DNA from: Banduia mediterranea
GTDB lineage: Bacteria; Pseudomonadota; Gammaproteobacteria; Nevskiales; Nevskiaceae
Assembly: GCF_031846245.1 (NCBI RefSeq)
Contig: NZ_JAVRIC010000019.1
Location: 1 to 64,000 of the forward strand
Direction: 5' to 3'
DNA length: 64,000 nucleotides
The position numbers were made by a program, and so were the translations under genes. Below, piece by piece: positions 56,500 to 64,000 of the stretch. The first letter of the stretch is position 1; the number at the start of each line of letters is the position of its first letter. A model generated the notes under the pieces. It worked only from the letters and a program-made list of their open reading frames with translations. It did not search any database and was not told the origin of the DNA.

Positions 56500-57828
56500 T
56501 TATGCCAGCTGATTCTGGTTCTGAGCGGCGAGCAGTTCGTCCAGCGCCATCGGCTTGTCGCTGACCTGGGCACCGTCGACCAGCGCGGCGACCACCTGAT
56601 CTTCCAGCGCCAGGGCACGAACGCCTTGCAGCAGATCCGGTCGGCCCTGATAGAACTGCCGAACCTGTTCCGGGTGCTCGTAGTCAGCCGCGAGTTCCTC
56701 GATGGCGCGTTCGACGCCTTGCGGGTCCGGCTTGATCTCCAGTTTGCGGATCACTTCGCTGATCAACAGGCCGAGCGCTACACGCTTCCTGGCCTGCTCC
56801 TGAAAGATTTCATTGGGCAGCATCTGATCGAGCTGTTCCGGCTTGAGGCCGGCCGAGCTGAAACGGGAAGCCGCTTCCTGGCGCAGGCGCGGAATTTCCT
56901 GGTCGATCAGCGCCTGCGGCACCGGAATGTCATTCATTTCCAGCAGACCGTCGAGCGCCTGAACCTTCACGCGGTTCTTGACCGCCTTGTCGCGCTCCTT
57001 GGCCAGGGCCTTGCGGCATTTTTCGCGCAGACCCTCGACACCAGCCTCGGCCTCGATGCCGTGCTCCTTGAGAAACGCCGCGTCGATCTCGGGCAGCACC
57101 GGCTCCTGCACCTTCTTCAGCGTCACCTCGAACTGCGCCGCCTTGCCGGCCAGCTGTTCGGCCCGGTAATCCTCGGGAAAGGCGACGTCGACCGTGAAGG
57201 TCTCGCCCACCGAGTGCCCCACGATGCCGTTCTCGAGGTCCGGCAGGAAGCGGCCGCTGCCGAGTTCCAGTTCGACGTCACTGCCCTTGCCACCTTCGAA
57301 TTCCTCGCCGTCGATCCGGCCGATGAAATCGATGACGCAGGCATCTCCGACGACGGAGGCGCGTTCCACCTCGTTCAGCGTGCGACGGCTGCCGCGCAGA
57401 TTGTCGACCAGCTTGTCGATATCGGCTTCGCTGATCTCGACCAGCGGACGCTCGATCGTAAGGCTGTCCAAGGCACCCAAGGTGATTTCGGGATAGACCT
57501 CGAAACTGGCGGTGTATTCGAGTTCGTTGTCGGGCGATTCGGCCGTAACTTCGAACGAGGGTGCACCGGCCGGATTGACGCCGGCCTTGTGCACGGCTTC
57601 CGGGTAGCTACCGCGAACCAGGTCGGTGACCACGTCCATACGCGCCTGCGGACCATACTGCGAACTGATCAGCTTCATCGGCGCCTTGCCGGGACGGAAG
57701 CCCGGAACCTTGGCGCGCGCCGCAATCGACTTCAGACGAGCATCCACCGCCTTGCTGACCTGCTCTGCCGGAATCCGGACCTTCATCTGCCGGACGAGGC
57801 CGTCCGAAGTCTCAAGCTGCACTTCCAT
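56500..57828 (-). CDS. tig: trigger factor chaperone
   Basis: This ribosome-bound chaperone folds nascent chains. The 442-residue product has the ribosome-binding domain with VPGFRPGKAPMKLI (the GFRxGKxP signature), a FKBP-type isomerase domain (VVGDACVIDFIGRIDGEEFE, then GSGRFLPDLENGIVGHSVGE) and the long helical C-terminal chaperone arm. Order tig-clpP-clpX-lon is conserved in gammaproteobacteria. tRNA-Leu lies 57 bases upstream. Confidence 0.97.
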   Translation of the reverse strand: MEVQLETSDGLVRQMKVRIPAEQVSKAVDARLKSIAARAKVPGFRPGKAPMKLISSQYGPQARMDVVTDLVRGSYPEAVHKAGVNPAGAPSFEVTAESPDNELEYTASFEVYPEITLGALDSLTIERPLVEISEADIDKLVDNLRGSRRTLNEVERASVVGDACVIDFIGRIDGEEFEGGKGSDVELELGSGRFLPDLENGIVGHSVGETFTVDVAFPEDYRAEQLAGKAAQFEVTLKKVQEPVLPEIDAAFLKEHGIEAEAGVEGLREKCRKALAKERDKAVKNRVKVQALDGLLEMNDIPVPQALIDQEIPRLRQEAASRFSSAGLKPEQLDQMLPNEIFQEQARKRVALGLLISEVIRKLEIKPDPQGVERAIEELAADYEHPEQVRQFYQGRPDLLQGVRALALEDQVVAALVDGAQVSDKPMALDELLAAQNQNQLA

Positions 57829-57885
57829 CGATGTCTAAAGCTCTTCAAGTTGATTGGGGTGGCGCTTCAGCGGCGCCGAACGCGT

Positions 57886-57970
57886 TGGTGCGAAAGGAGA
57901 GACTCGAACTCTCACGCCTTGCGGCGCTGGAACCTAAATCCAGTGCGTCTACCAATTCCGCCACTCTCGC
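57886..57970 (-). tRNA. tRNA-Leu (TAG)
   Basis: An 85-base class II tRNA with acceptor GCGAGAG/CTTTCGC, D-arm TGGCGGAATTGGTAGACGC, anticodon stem-loop CTGGA-TTTAGGT-TCCAG giving TAG, a long variable arm (GCGCCGCAAGGCGT), T-arm GAGTTCGAGTCTC and an encoded CCA. It precedes tig on the same strand. Confidence 0.97.
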
Positions 57971-58108
57971 CGGGAAAACTTCTTATCGCAACGGCCTGCC
58001 GGCTACTTCACCTGATCAAGCCGCCCCGAAAAAAGGCCGCACAGTATAGCAGCCCGATCCCGGGGTCCGGGGCGAGGTACTCCCCGACGAACGGTGCTTT
58101 GCATAGGT

Positions 58109-58127
58109 AATGCGAATCGTTATCATT
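58109..58127. promoter_or_regulatory. Fur box upstream of hemP
   Basis: AATGCGAATCGTTATCATT, extended by ATC, matches the Fur consensus (GATAATGATAATCATTATC) well in its right half and lies 30 bases before the hemP start. It would give iron repression of the haem uptake cluster. Confidence 0.75.
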
Positions 58128-58156
58128 ATCTAACTTAATCAGCCGAGGACGTCGAC

Positions 58157-58339
58157 ATGCCATTGCCCACCGCCGCCAACACCGTGCTGCATCTTTCCGG
58201 CCACCGATCCAACGCCGTCAATGCGCGCCTGCACACCGAACAGCTTTTCCAGAACGGCCGCGAACTCGTCATTGAACACCGTGGCGAAGAATACCGTCTG
58301 CGACTGACGCGTAACGACAAGCTGATCCTCAACAAGTAG
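58157..58339 (+). CDS. hemP: haemin uptake protein HemP
   Basis: The 60-residue protein ends TEQLFQNGRELVIEHRGEEY followed by RLRLTRNDKLILNK, the HemP/HmuP signature (LF.G..EL.I.H.G..YRLR.TR..KLIL). HemP-type proteins are required for haem uptake gene expression in several proteobacteria. GAGGA lies ahead of the ATG and a Fur box is upstream. A strong terminator follows before hmuT, so hemP may be made in excess of the transporter or read through. Confidence 0.9.
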   Translation: MPLPTAANTVLHLSGHRSNAVNARLHTEQLFQNGRELVIEHRGEEYRLRLTRNDKLILNK

Positions 58340-58415
58340 CGGCCCGAAGTCCCTGTCCGCCGCCTGCGCGGTATCTCCCCCCACGCAAGCGCAATGTAAG
58401 CAGACTCTGCGATGG

Positions 58416-58449
58416 CCCGCCGCGCCCTCTGACGCGGCGGGTCTTTTTT
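58416..58449 (+). terminator. Rho-independent terminator between hemP and hmuT
   Basis: CCCGCCGCG-CCCTCTGA-CGCGGCGGG followed by TCTTTTTTG is a classical intrinsic terminator, 77 bases after hemP and 22 bases before hmuT. Confidence 0.9.
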
Positions 58450-58470
58450 GTAGAAGACGAGGCTCCAGCC

Positions 58471-58893
58471 ATGTCGCCCCTTTCGATACGCGCGCTGGCA
58501 CTGCTGCTTACGATCACCACCCTGCCGGCGTTCGCGGAAGCGAACCGTATTGTCTCCTTGAGCGCTCAGGTGACCGAAACCCTGTTCGCGCCAGGTGTGG
58601 GCGATGGTGTCGTCGCCATCGACAGCTCATCACTGTGGCCCCCGCAGGCCCAGACGCTGCCCAATGCCGGATTGATGATAGAGCTGGCCGGCGGTCAGAA
58701 TGTCGGCCAGGACTTCGAAGGCTACAAGCCCCTGTCCGCAGAATCGCTCGTGCAACTGGCCCCGGAGGTCATCGTCGTGCCGCAGCATGTATTGCCGCAA
58801 TTGGGCGGATTGAAGGGCCTGCGCCGCAAGCCGGCGATCGCCGCCACGCAACTGGCGCGCGCGATTCACCAGACACCGCTTCACGGTGACTGA
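58471..58893 (+). CDS. hmuT: HmuT-like haem-binding protein, internally shortened
   Basis: HmuT-type proteins carry haem from the outer-membrane receptor to the HmuUV transporter. This one has a signal peptide (LALLLTITTLPAFAEA), the family start RIVSLSAQVTETLFAPGVGD and AIDSSSLWPP, then jumps from TLPNAG to IELAGGQNVGQDFEGYKPLS, which in full-length members lies some 130 residues later. After LKGLRRKPAIAAT it jumps again to QLARAIHQ, the usual extreme C-terminus. Length is 140 against about 280. Both gaps keep frame. The haem-binding Tyr region and the interlobe helix would be lost, so transport function is doubtful. It overlaps hmuU by 8 bases. Gap sizes are estimated from memory of the family. 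Confidence 0.7.
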   Translation: MSPLSIRALALLLTITTLPAFAEANRIVSLSAQVTETLFAPGVGDGVVAIDSSSLWPPQAQTLPNAGLMIELAGGQNVGQDFEGYKPLSAESLVQLAPEVIVVPQHVLPQLGGLKGLRRKPAIAATQLARAIHQTPLHGD

Positions 58894-59962
58894 GCATGCC
58901 CTGCCCGCGCTCGCGGAGCCGGTCTGGCGTCGCCCGTTGCCGCTGTGCCTGGGCTTGACGCTGATCCTGCTGCTGGCGGTGTTGGTCGCGCTGGCCACCG
59001 GCCCCTTGGAGCTGCCGCCCGGCCGCGTACTGGCGACCCTGGCGCACGCCATCGGCATTCACTGGGGCGATCCGCCGAGCGCGGTCGAGAATGCGGCGCT
59101 GCTGCAGATTCGCCTGCCACGGGTCGTGCTTGGCCTGCTTGTTGGTGCGGCGCTCGCAGCCTCCGGCGGCGCCATGCAGGGGGTGTTCCGAAATCCATTG
59201 GCCGATCCCGCGCTAATCGGTGTATCCAGCGGCGCGGCCCTGGGCGCCGCCGCGGTGATCGTGTTTTTCGGCGCCGGCATCGGCCCGGTCTCCTACGCGT
59301 TCTCGCTGCCGCTGGCGGCATTCGCTGGGGGCGCCGTGGCGACCTGGACCGTTGCGCGCCTGTCCATGGCCGACGGCGTCACCCGCGTCGCCACGATGCT
59401 GCTGGCCGGCCTTGCGATCAACGCCGTTGCCAACGCCGGCATCGGCCTGTTCACGCAGCTTGCGGACGACTTTGCGCTGCGCAGCCTCACCTTCTGGCTG
59501 TTCGGCAGCCTCGGCAAGGCCAGCTGGACCGAGATCGCGGTCGCCGCGCCGGTACTGGTCGTGAGCACTGCGCTGATTCCGCGAGATGCCAGCGCACTCA
59601 ACGCATTGCTGCTCGGCGAAGCCGAAGCCGGCCATCTCGGCGTGGCAGTGGAACGCCTCAAACGCCGACTGGTGGTTCTGGTGGTGCTCGCGGTCGGTGC
59701 CTCGGTGGCCCTGACCGGCGTCATCGGCTTCGTCGGCCTGATCGTGCCGCATCTGATCAGACTATGGGCCGGCCCCGATCACCGCCTGCTGCTGCCGGCA
59801 TCCGCGCTGCTGGGCGCGATCCTGCTGACGCTGGCGGACACCGCCGCCAGAACCGTGGCGGCGCCGATCGAATTACCGATCGGCATCCTGACCGCGCTGG
59901 TCGGCGGCCCGTTCTTCATCGCTCTGCTGCTGCGATTCCGCAACGATGACGAAACCCTGTGA
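58886..59962 (+). CDS. hmuU: haem ABC transporter permease
   Basis: The 358-residue FecCD-family permease has eight to ten transmembrane helices. Recognisable blocks are LRLPRV-type RLPRVVLGLLVGAALAASGG, MQGVFRNPLADPALIGVSSG and the coupling region GFVGLIVPHLIRLWAGPDHR. It starts at a GTG that overlaps hmuT and ends overlapping hmuV by 17 bases. It looks intact although its binding protein is shortened. Confidence 0.92.
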   Translation: MTEHALPALAEPVWRRPLPLCLGLTLILLLAVLVALATGPLELPPGRVLATLAHAIGIHWGDPPSAVENAALLQIRLPRVVLGLLVGAALAASGGAMQGVFRNPLADPALIGVSSGAALGAAAVIVFFGAGIGPVSYAFSLPLAAFAGGAVATWTVARLSMADGVTRVATMLLAGLAINAVANAGIGLFTQLADDFALRSLTFWLFGSLGKASWTEIAVAAPVLVVSTALIPRDASALNALLLGEAEAGHLGVAVERLKRRLVVLVVLAVGASVALTGVIGFVGLIVPHLIRLWAGPDHRLLLPASALLGAILLTLADTAARTVAAPIELPIGILTALVGGPFFIALLLRFRNDDETL

Positions 59963-60773
59963 GGGCAAGACGCTGAGCCTGGTCGCGGAGCAACTGCATT
60001 GCCGAGCCGGTGAGCGCAGCCTGCTGCACGAAGTCTCGCTGCGCCTCACGCCCGGCGAAGTGCATGCGGTGCTCGGCCCCAACGGCGCCGGCAAGTCCAC
60101 GCTACTGAAAGCCTTGAGCGGCGAACTGCGTCCCCAGGCGGGGCGCGTCGAGCTCAATGGCCAGGCGCTGGACGCGATGCCGCCGCGCGAACGTGCCCGA
60201 CACCGGGCGGTGCTGCCGCAACTGGACCGCTTGCGCTTCGGCTTCAAGGCCGAGCAGGTGGTCTCGATGGGCCGCCAGCCCTGCCTTCGGCATGGGCCCG
60301 CGCGCGAGCGCGAGATCGTGCTCTCGGCCCTGGACGCTGCGGGCGTTCGCGCGCTGGCGCAGCGCCGCTATACGACGCTGTCCGGCGGCGAACGAGCGCG
60401 AGTGCAGTTCGCCCGGGTGCTGGCGCAGATCTGGGAACCGCTGCCCTCCGGGCCGCGCTATCTGCTGCTCGACGAACCCACGGCCAGCCTCGATCTGGCC
60501 CACCAGCATCACCTGATGACGACCGCGCGACGCTTCGCTGCCAATGGCGTGGGCGTCCTCGCCGTGCTGCACGATCCCAATCTTGCGCTGCGCTACGCCG
60601 ACCGCGTCAGCCTGCTTCGCGACGGTCGTGTTCTGGCCGGCGGCACGCCGACCGCGGTGATGGATGCGGCGCACCTGCACCGGCTCTACGGCATCGAGGT
60701 CGACATCATCCAAGTGCCCGGCCAACGGGGCTGGATCGTGCCACGAACGCCTGGCGACACCGCCTCAGACTGA
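59946..60773 (+). CDS. hmuV: haem ABC transporter ATPase
   Basis: The 275-residue ATPase powers haem import through HmuU. Walker A is GPNGAGKSTLLKAL, the signature LSGGERARVQFARVL, Walker B YLLLDEPTASLD and the switch His in VLHDPNLALRYAD. The C-terminal extension (LYGIEVDIIQVPGQRGWIVP) is typical of the HmuV/FecE group. It ends before a terminator shared with the convergent EipA-like gene. Confidence 0.93.
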   Translation: MTKPCEGKTLSLVAEQLHCRAGERSLLHEVSLRLTPGEVHAVLGPNGAGKSTLLKALSGELRPQAGRVELNGQALDAMPPRERARHRAVLPQLDRLRFGFKAEQVVSMGRQPCLRHGPAREREIVLSALDAAGVRALAQRRYTTLSGGERARVQFARVLAQIWEPLPSGPRYLLLDEPTASLDLAHQHHLMTTARRFAANGVGVLAVLHDPNLALRYADRVSLLRDGRVLAGGTPTAVMDAAHLHRLYGIEVDIIQVPGQRGWIVPRTPGDTASD

Positions 60774-60797
60774 GCCGCGCCCGCTCGGCTGCTGGCG

Positions 60798-60835
60798 AAA
60801 AAGAAGAAAAAAACGCGGCCAGCGAGGCCGCGTTT
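60798..60835 (-). terminator. terminator for the EipA-like gene
   Basis: AAACGCGGCC-AGCGA-GGCCGCGTTT; on the minus strand the stem runs into TTTTTTTCTTCTTTTT, a strong intrinsic terminator 24 bases after the EipA-like stop. It may also slow hmuV transcripts. Confidence 0.85.
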
Positions 60836-60858
60836 CCTGGACGGTCTCGCACGCCTTT

Positions 60859-61482
60859 CTACAAGGGATTCCAGGTCTTCTTGCGCGTGTAGTTCATGTA
60901 GCCAATCGAGGCTCCGGCGCGCAGCCCGACACCGGTGCGGATCGGGGCCAGGGTGATGCCATCGGTGCGTTGATAGTTGACGCCGACGCCGGCCACGAAA
61001 TAGTAGCTGCCATCCACTGCCGGGAAACGCTGAAACAGATCGGCCGTGCGTTCGAGGTCATAAACCAGCGTGAACACCTTGGACGCGTTTCCGCCAAGAT
61101 CGAAACCGATCGAGGGACCGGTCCAGTACACCGGCATCTGCCCCCCGGACTTGTAATTCAGCGAACCCTGACCGTAGCGCAGGCCGACCGCGATGGCGCC
61201 GCTGACCTCTTCGCCGGCGATATACCCCACCGGTTCGCCCAGATCCTGGAACACGCGCTCGACGCCCTTGGCGAGCCCCTCGGTGACGTTGCCGAAAAAC
61301 CCGCGCGCCGCGTCCATCACCTCTTTCTGGGAATAGGTGTCGGCGGGCTCGGCCTGCTCGGCCTGCGGCGCCGGCTCCGGATCGTTCGATGCGTCCTGTG
61401 CCCAGACCGACAGCGGCATCAGTGCGAGCAGCAGCACCGCTGGCAGCAGCCGCGGCAGACGTACGCAGATTCGCTTGTGCAT
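60859..61482 (-). CDS. EipA/DUF1134 family exported protein
   Basis: The 207-residue product begins MHKRICVRLPRLLPAVLLLA with a signal ending SVWA, an acidic linker (DPEPAPQAEQAEPADTYS), then the DUF1134 domain: AIAVGLRYGQGSLNYKSGG and WTGPSIGFDLGGNASKVFTL. The Brucella member EipA is a periplasmic protein needed for envelope integrity; no enzyme activity is known. The ATG at 61482 is used because upstream in-frame codons read as non-coding. It is convergent with hmuV. Confidence 0.85.
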   Translation of the reverse strand: MHKRICVRLPRLLPAVLLLALMPLSVWAQDASNDPEPAPQAEQAEPADTYSQKEVMDAARGFFGNVTEGLAKGVERVFQDLGEPVGYIAGEEVSGAIAVGLRYGQGSLNYKSGGQMPVYWTGPSIGFDLGGNASKVFTLVYDLERTADLFQRFPAVDGSYYFVAGVGVNYQRTDGITLAPIRTGVGLRAGASIGYMNYTRKKTWNPL

Positions 61483-61714
61483 GAGTGACCCTAGGCCTTG
61501 AAGTGGCGGCCACGCTAGCAGCGCGGGCTTAACGAGCACTGACCACGACACGCGTCGATGGTAGCGGATAGGGTGCTTTGAAGCGACCGGCAACCGACGC
61601 AAGTCATGCCTGGTTTGCGCGGATCCGGATGTGGCGAAAACCCGCAAAAGCTTGCGATATCCGCCGATCCTTACTGCCTTGGGCCGCCGCTCCTCATGCT
61701 AGAATTTGCCCGCC

Positions 61715-62029
61715 ATGCGAGAACTGACCCCCCAGGAGCTTCAGGGAATTCTCAAGGATCCGGATCTCGTTCTGCTCGACGTCCGCATGCCCGAGGAGTT
61801 CGAAATTGCCAGCCTTTCCGGCAGCTTGCACATTCCGATGCCGGAAGTTCCGAATCGGCTCGGCGACCTGAACCCAGGCTCGCGCATCGTTGTCCTATGC
61901 CATCACGGAATCCGCAGCGAACGCGTGGCACGTTTGTTGGAACGCAGTGGATTTACGGATGTCAGTCATCTGGTCGGCGGTCTTGATCGCTGGGCGGACG
62001 AGGTCGATCCTTCGATGCCGCGCTACTGA
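61715..62029 (+). CDS. rhodanese-domain sulfurtransferase
   Basis: The 104-residue single-domain rhodanese has LLDVRMPEEFEIASLSGSLH and the active-site Cys62 in VVLCHHGIRSERVA, ending with a GGLDRWADEVDP helix. Such proteins move sulfane sulfur to thiophilic acceptors; the substrate is not predictable. It lies 89 bases before the TolC-type gene on the same strand, with no clear functional tie. Confidence 0.9.
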   Translation: MRELTPQELQGILKDPDLVLLDVRMPEEFEIASLSGSLHIPMPEVPNRLGDLNPGSRIVVLCHHGIRSERVARLLERSGFTDVSHLVGGLDRWADEVDPSMPRY

Positions 62030-62118
62030 CCTGACAGCCTGCAGCGGGTGCTGGCGACAACTCCCGTCAACCCGCACCAAGTCCTTTGGGGCCAATTCGT
62101 TTTGGGGAATAGCAGTTC

Positions 62119-63468
62119 ATGCGTCTGATCTTCAGCCTGCTCGGCTTGCTGGCCACACCTGGCCTGGCCGTGGCGTCCGACCTTGTCGACGTTTACGATC
62201 TGGCCGTTCAGAACGACACACAGCTGGCCGCTCAGGGCCATGCTCTGGATGCCGCGTTGCAGTCCATGCCGATAGCACGGTCTTCTCTGCTGCCCCAGCT
62301 CAGCGGGTCGGGGTCCTACAGCTTCGACAACAACAAGACCACCTCGACGGTTACGTTCGACCAGACGACCGGCCAGGAAATTCCACCGACGAGCTTCACC
62401 CGCACCTCGTACGCCGAACCCTACAGCTATGGCCTGAACCTGAACCAGATACTGTTCGACCGCGAAGCCTGGGTACGTCTCAAACAATCGGATGATCGTG
62501 CGGCGTCGGCGCGAGCCGACTACGCCGCCGCCCAGCAAGACCTCGTACTGCGCGTGAGCCAGGCCTATTTCGATGTCCTGGCAGCCCAGGACAGCCTGCG
62601 ATTCTCGAAGGCGGAAAATGAGGCGGTATCCCGTCAGCTCGAACAATCCAGGCAACGATTCGACGTCGGGCTGGCCGCGATCACCGATGTTCAGGAAGCC
62701 CAGGCGCGATACGACCTGACCGTGGCCAATGCGCTACAAGCCGAACAGGATCTCGCCACCGCACGGCAGGCACTCGCGCAGATCATCCGGCAGCGCGAAC
62801 TGCCGCTCGCCAGATTGCAGGACGAAATCCCGTTGCCCAAGCCGGACCCGGCCGATGCGGACGCCTGGGTCGATGCTGCAAACGAAGGCAATCTCACGCT
62901 GCTGTCAGCCAGAATTCAGTCCGAGATTGCGCACAAGGACATCAAGATCAGCAAGTCCGGGCACTATCCCACCTTGAACCTGCAAGGCACCAAGCGCTAC
63001 TCACAGAGCGGCGGCTACAACGACTCCGAGACCGATTCGGACTCCGTCTCGCTTAACCTCAACGTGCCGATTTTTTCGGGCTTGGGCGTGCGCGCCGACG
63101 TGCGCCGCGCCAGCAGCGTTTATGAACAGCGCCTTTCGGAACTCGAAGGCACGGAGCGGCAGGTCGAACGTGACACACGTGTGGCCTATCAGGGCGTGAT
63201 CACCGGCAGCGCACGCGTCAAGGCGCTCAAGCAGGCCGTGGTTTCGAACCAGACGGCCTACGAAGCCAGCGATGTCGGCCTGCAGGTCGGCACGCGAACC
63301 AACGTCGACGTGCTCGATGCGCAGCAGCAGCTCTACAGTGCGCAGCGCGACTACGCGCGAGCACGCTATGACTATCTGATCAGTGTGCTTCAGCTCAAGG
63401 CCGCCGCCGGACGGCTCGTTGAGAACGACCTCGTCGAGATCAATCGGCTGCTGATCGACGAAAACTGA
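62119..63468 (+). CDS. tolC: TolC-family outer-membrane channel
   Basis: The 449-residue product has a signal peptide (LLGLLATPGLAVAS) and two homologous halves of helices and strands typical of TolC: DLVDVYDLAVQNDTQLAAQG at the start, RSSLLPQLSGSGSYSF, and in the second half VGTRTNVDVLDAQQQLYSAQ. It should form a trimeric channel for efflux pumps or type I secretion. No pump genes are adjacent. Its TGA stop abuts the stop of cysH on the other strand (TGATCA). Confidence 0.92.
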   Translation: MRLIFSLLGLLATPGLAVASDLVDVYDLAVQNDTQLAAQGHALDAALQSMPIARSSLLPQLSGSGSYSFDNNKTTSTVTFDQTTGQEIPPTSFTRTSYAEPYSYGLNLNQILFDREAWVRLKQSDDRAASARADYAAAQQDLVLRVSQAYFDVLAAQDSLRFSKAENEAVSRQLEQSRQRFDVGLAAITDVQEAQARYDLTVANALQAEQDLATARQALAQIIRQRELPLARLQDEIPLPKPDPADADAWVDAANEGNLTLLSARIQSEIAHKDIKISKSGHYPTLNLQGTKRYSQSGGYNDSETDSDSVSLNLNVPIFSGLGVRADVRRASSVYEQRLSELEGTERQVERDTRVAYQGVITGSARVKALKQAVVSNQTAYEASDVGLQVGTRTNVDVLDAQQQLYSAQRDYARARYDYLISVLQLKAAAGRLVENDLVEINRLLIDEN

Positions 63469-64000
63469 TCAAAGGTGCAGGCCGCACTCGGTCTTGGGCT
63501 TGCCCTGCCAGCGACCGCTGCGGCCTTCGCCGGCCACCGTGCAATGCGTGCAACCGATCGACGAGTAGCCCTGCGCCACCATCGGATGAAACGGCAGCGC
63601 GTGATCGCGGATGTAGGCGTCGCGCTGCTCGCGGCTGACGTCGATCATCGGATTGAACTTGAGCAGGCCGCGCCGCAGCTCGAACAGTTCCAGTCCTGAG
63701 CGATGGTCGGTCTGCCAGCGCATCAGGCTTGAGACCCACACTTGGTACCGCGGCTTGATCGCGTCCAGCGGCTCGGTCTTGTTGATCGAGCAGCAGAAAT
63801 CCGGGTCGCGTTCGTAGGACTTTTCCTGCTGTGTGAACTGGTGCTTCCAGTCTTCGGCGCGCACGTCGAACACCGTCAGACCAAAGCGCTCGACCAGATA
63901 ATCCCGATACTCCAGGGTCTTGGGAAAGTGATAGCCGGTATCGATGAAGGCGATCGGCTGCTCCCGACGGATCGTCGAGATGATGTGCAGAAAACAGGCC
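63469..64000 (-). CDS. cysH: iron-sulfur APS/PAPS reductase, C-terminal part
   Basis: This enzyme reduces adenylyl-sulfate to sulfite in sulfate assimilation. Only the C-terminal 176 residues lie in the window; the gene runs off the right edge. The PAPS_reduct fold is clear (IAFIDTGYHFPKTLEYRDYL). Two Cys pairs are present, CC in DPDFCCSINK and CTHC in SSIGCTHCTVAGE, which bind a [4Fe-4S] cluster in APS-type reductases, plus the catalytic Cys in KTECGLHL. This pattern suggests adenylyl-sulfate rather than PAPS as substrate. Confidence 0.9.
   Translation of the reverse strand, partial: ACFLHIISTIRREQPIAFIDTGYHFPKTLEYRDYLVERFGLTVFDVRAEDWKHQFTQQEKSYERDPDFCCSINKTEPLDAIKPRYQVWVSSLMRWQTDHRSGLELFELRRGLLKFNPMIDVSREQRDAYIRDHALPFHPMVAQGYSSIGCTHCTVAGEGRSGRWQGKPKTECGLHL

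Overview
The window is GC-rich, densely coded bacterial chromosome. Gene order and protein families point to a gammaproteobacterium. tig-clpP-clpX-lon-hupB-ppiD and mltD-gloB-yafS-rnhA-dnaQ are classical gammaproteobacterial strings, and FabI, HslR and a two-domain MaeB fit that class. Placement nearer Nevskiales/Solimonadaceae is only an impression from the mix of acyl-CoA genes, IcmF and the M36 protease, and is inference.

Layout. 0.3-2.2 kb: glutaryl-CoA dehydrogenase and a decayed higBA toxin-antitoxin locus. 2.2-9.1 kb: a giant alpha-2-macroglobulin-like protein with a small membrane-anchored partner, then a ZIP-like membrane protein. 9.1-9.4 kb: two palindromic repeat elements; a relative of the first lies at 20.1-20.3 kb. 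9.4-14.3 kb: a same-strand block of TonB-dependent receptor, cytochrome c, Tat-exported flavin amine oxidase and RidA-type lipoprotein, read here as a periplasmic amine-oxidation module. 14.6-17.1 kb: an accessory patch with an orphan sigma54-activator-like ATPase, the tail of a neutral ceramidase and a broken IS1380-type transposase. 17.2-26 kb: hslR, maeB, a large M36 metalloprotease with a (GGDT)n stalk and sorting tail, and small proteins. 26-34.5 kb: acyl-CoA dehydrogenase, 3-hydroxyacyl-CoA dehydrogenase, thiolase and fused isobutyryl-CoA mutase IcmF, with a divergent AraC-type regulator. 34.6-38.8 kb: dnaQ-rnhA-yafS against gloB-mltD.

38.9-47.8 kb is the most unusual block: eight co-oriented, mostly overlapping genes encoding three TPR proteins (two of them lipoproteins), a small exported protein, an ExbB/TolQ-type channel, two different ExbD proteins and a TonB/AgmX-like energy transducer. 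One ExbD has Asn where the proton-carrying Asp is expected. The set resembles a dedicated proton-driven envelope motor and has no function I can name.

47.9-58 kb is housekeeping: fabI, ppiD, tRNA-Asp, tRNA-Val, hupB, lon, clpX, clpP, tig and tRNA-Leu, with clear intrinsic terminators and sigma32-like promoter candidates before lon and clpP. 58.1-60.8 kb is a Fur-boxed haem uptake cluster, hemP-hmuT-hmuU-hmuV, in which HmuT is about half its usual size. The window ends with an EipA/DUF1134 protein, a rhodanese, a TolC-type channel and the C-terminal part of an iron-sulfur CysH.
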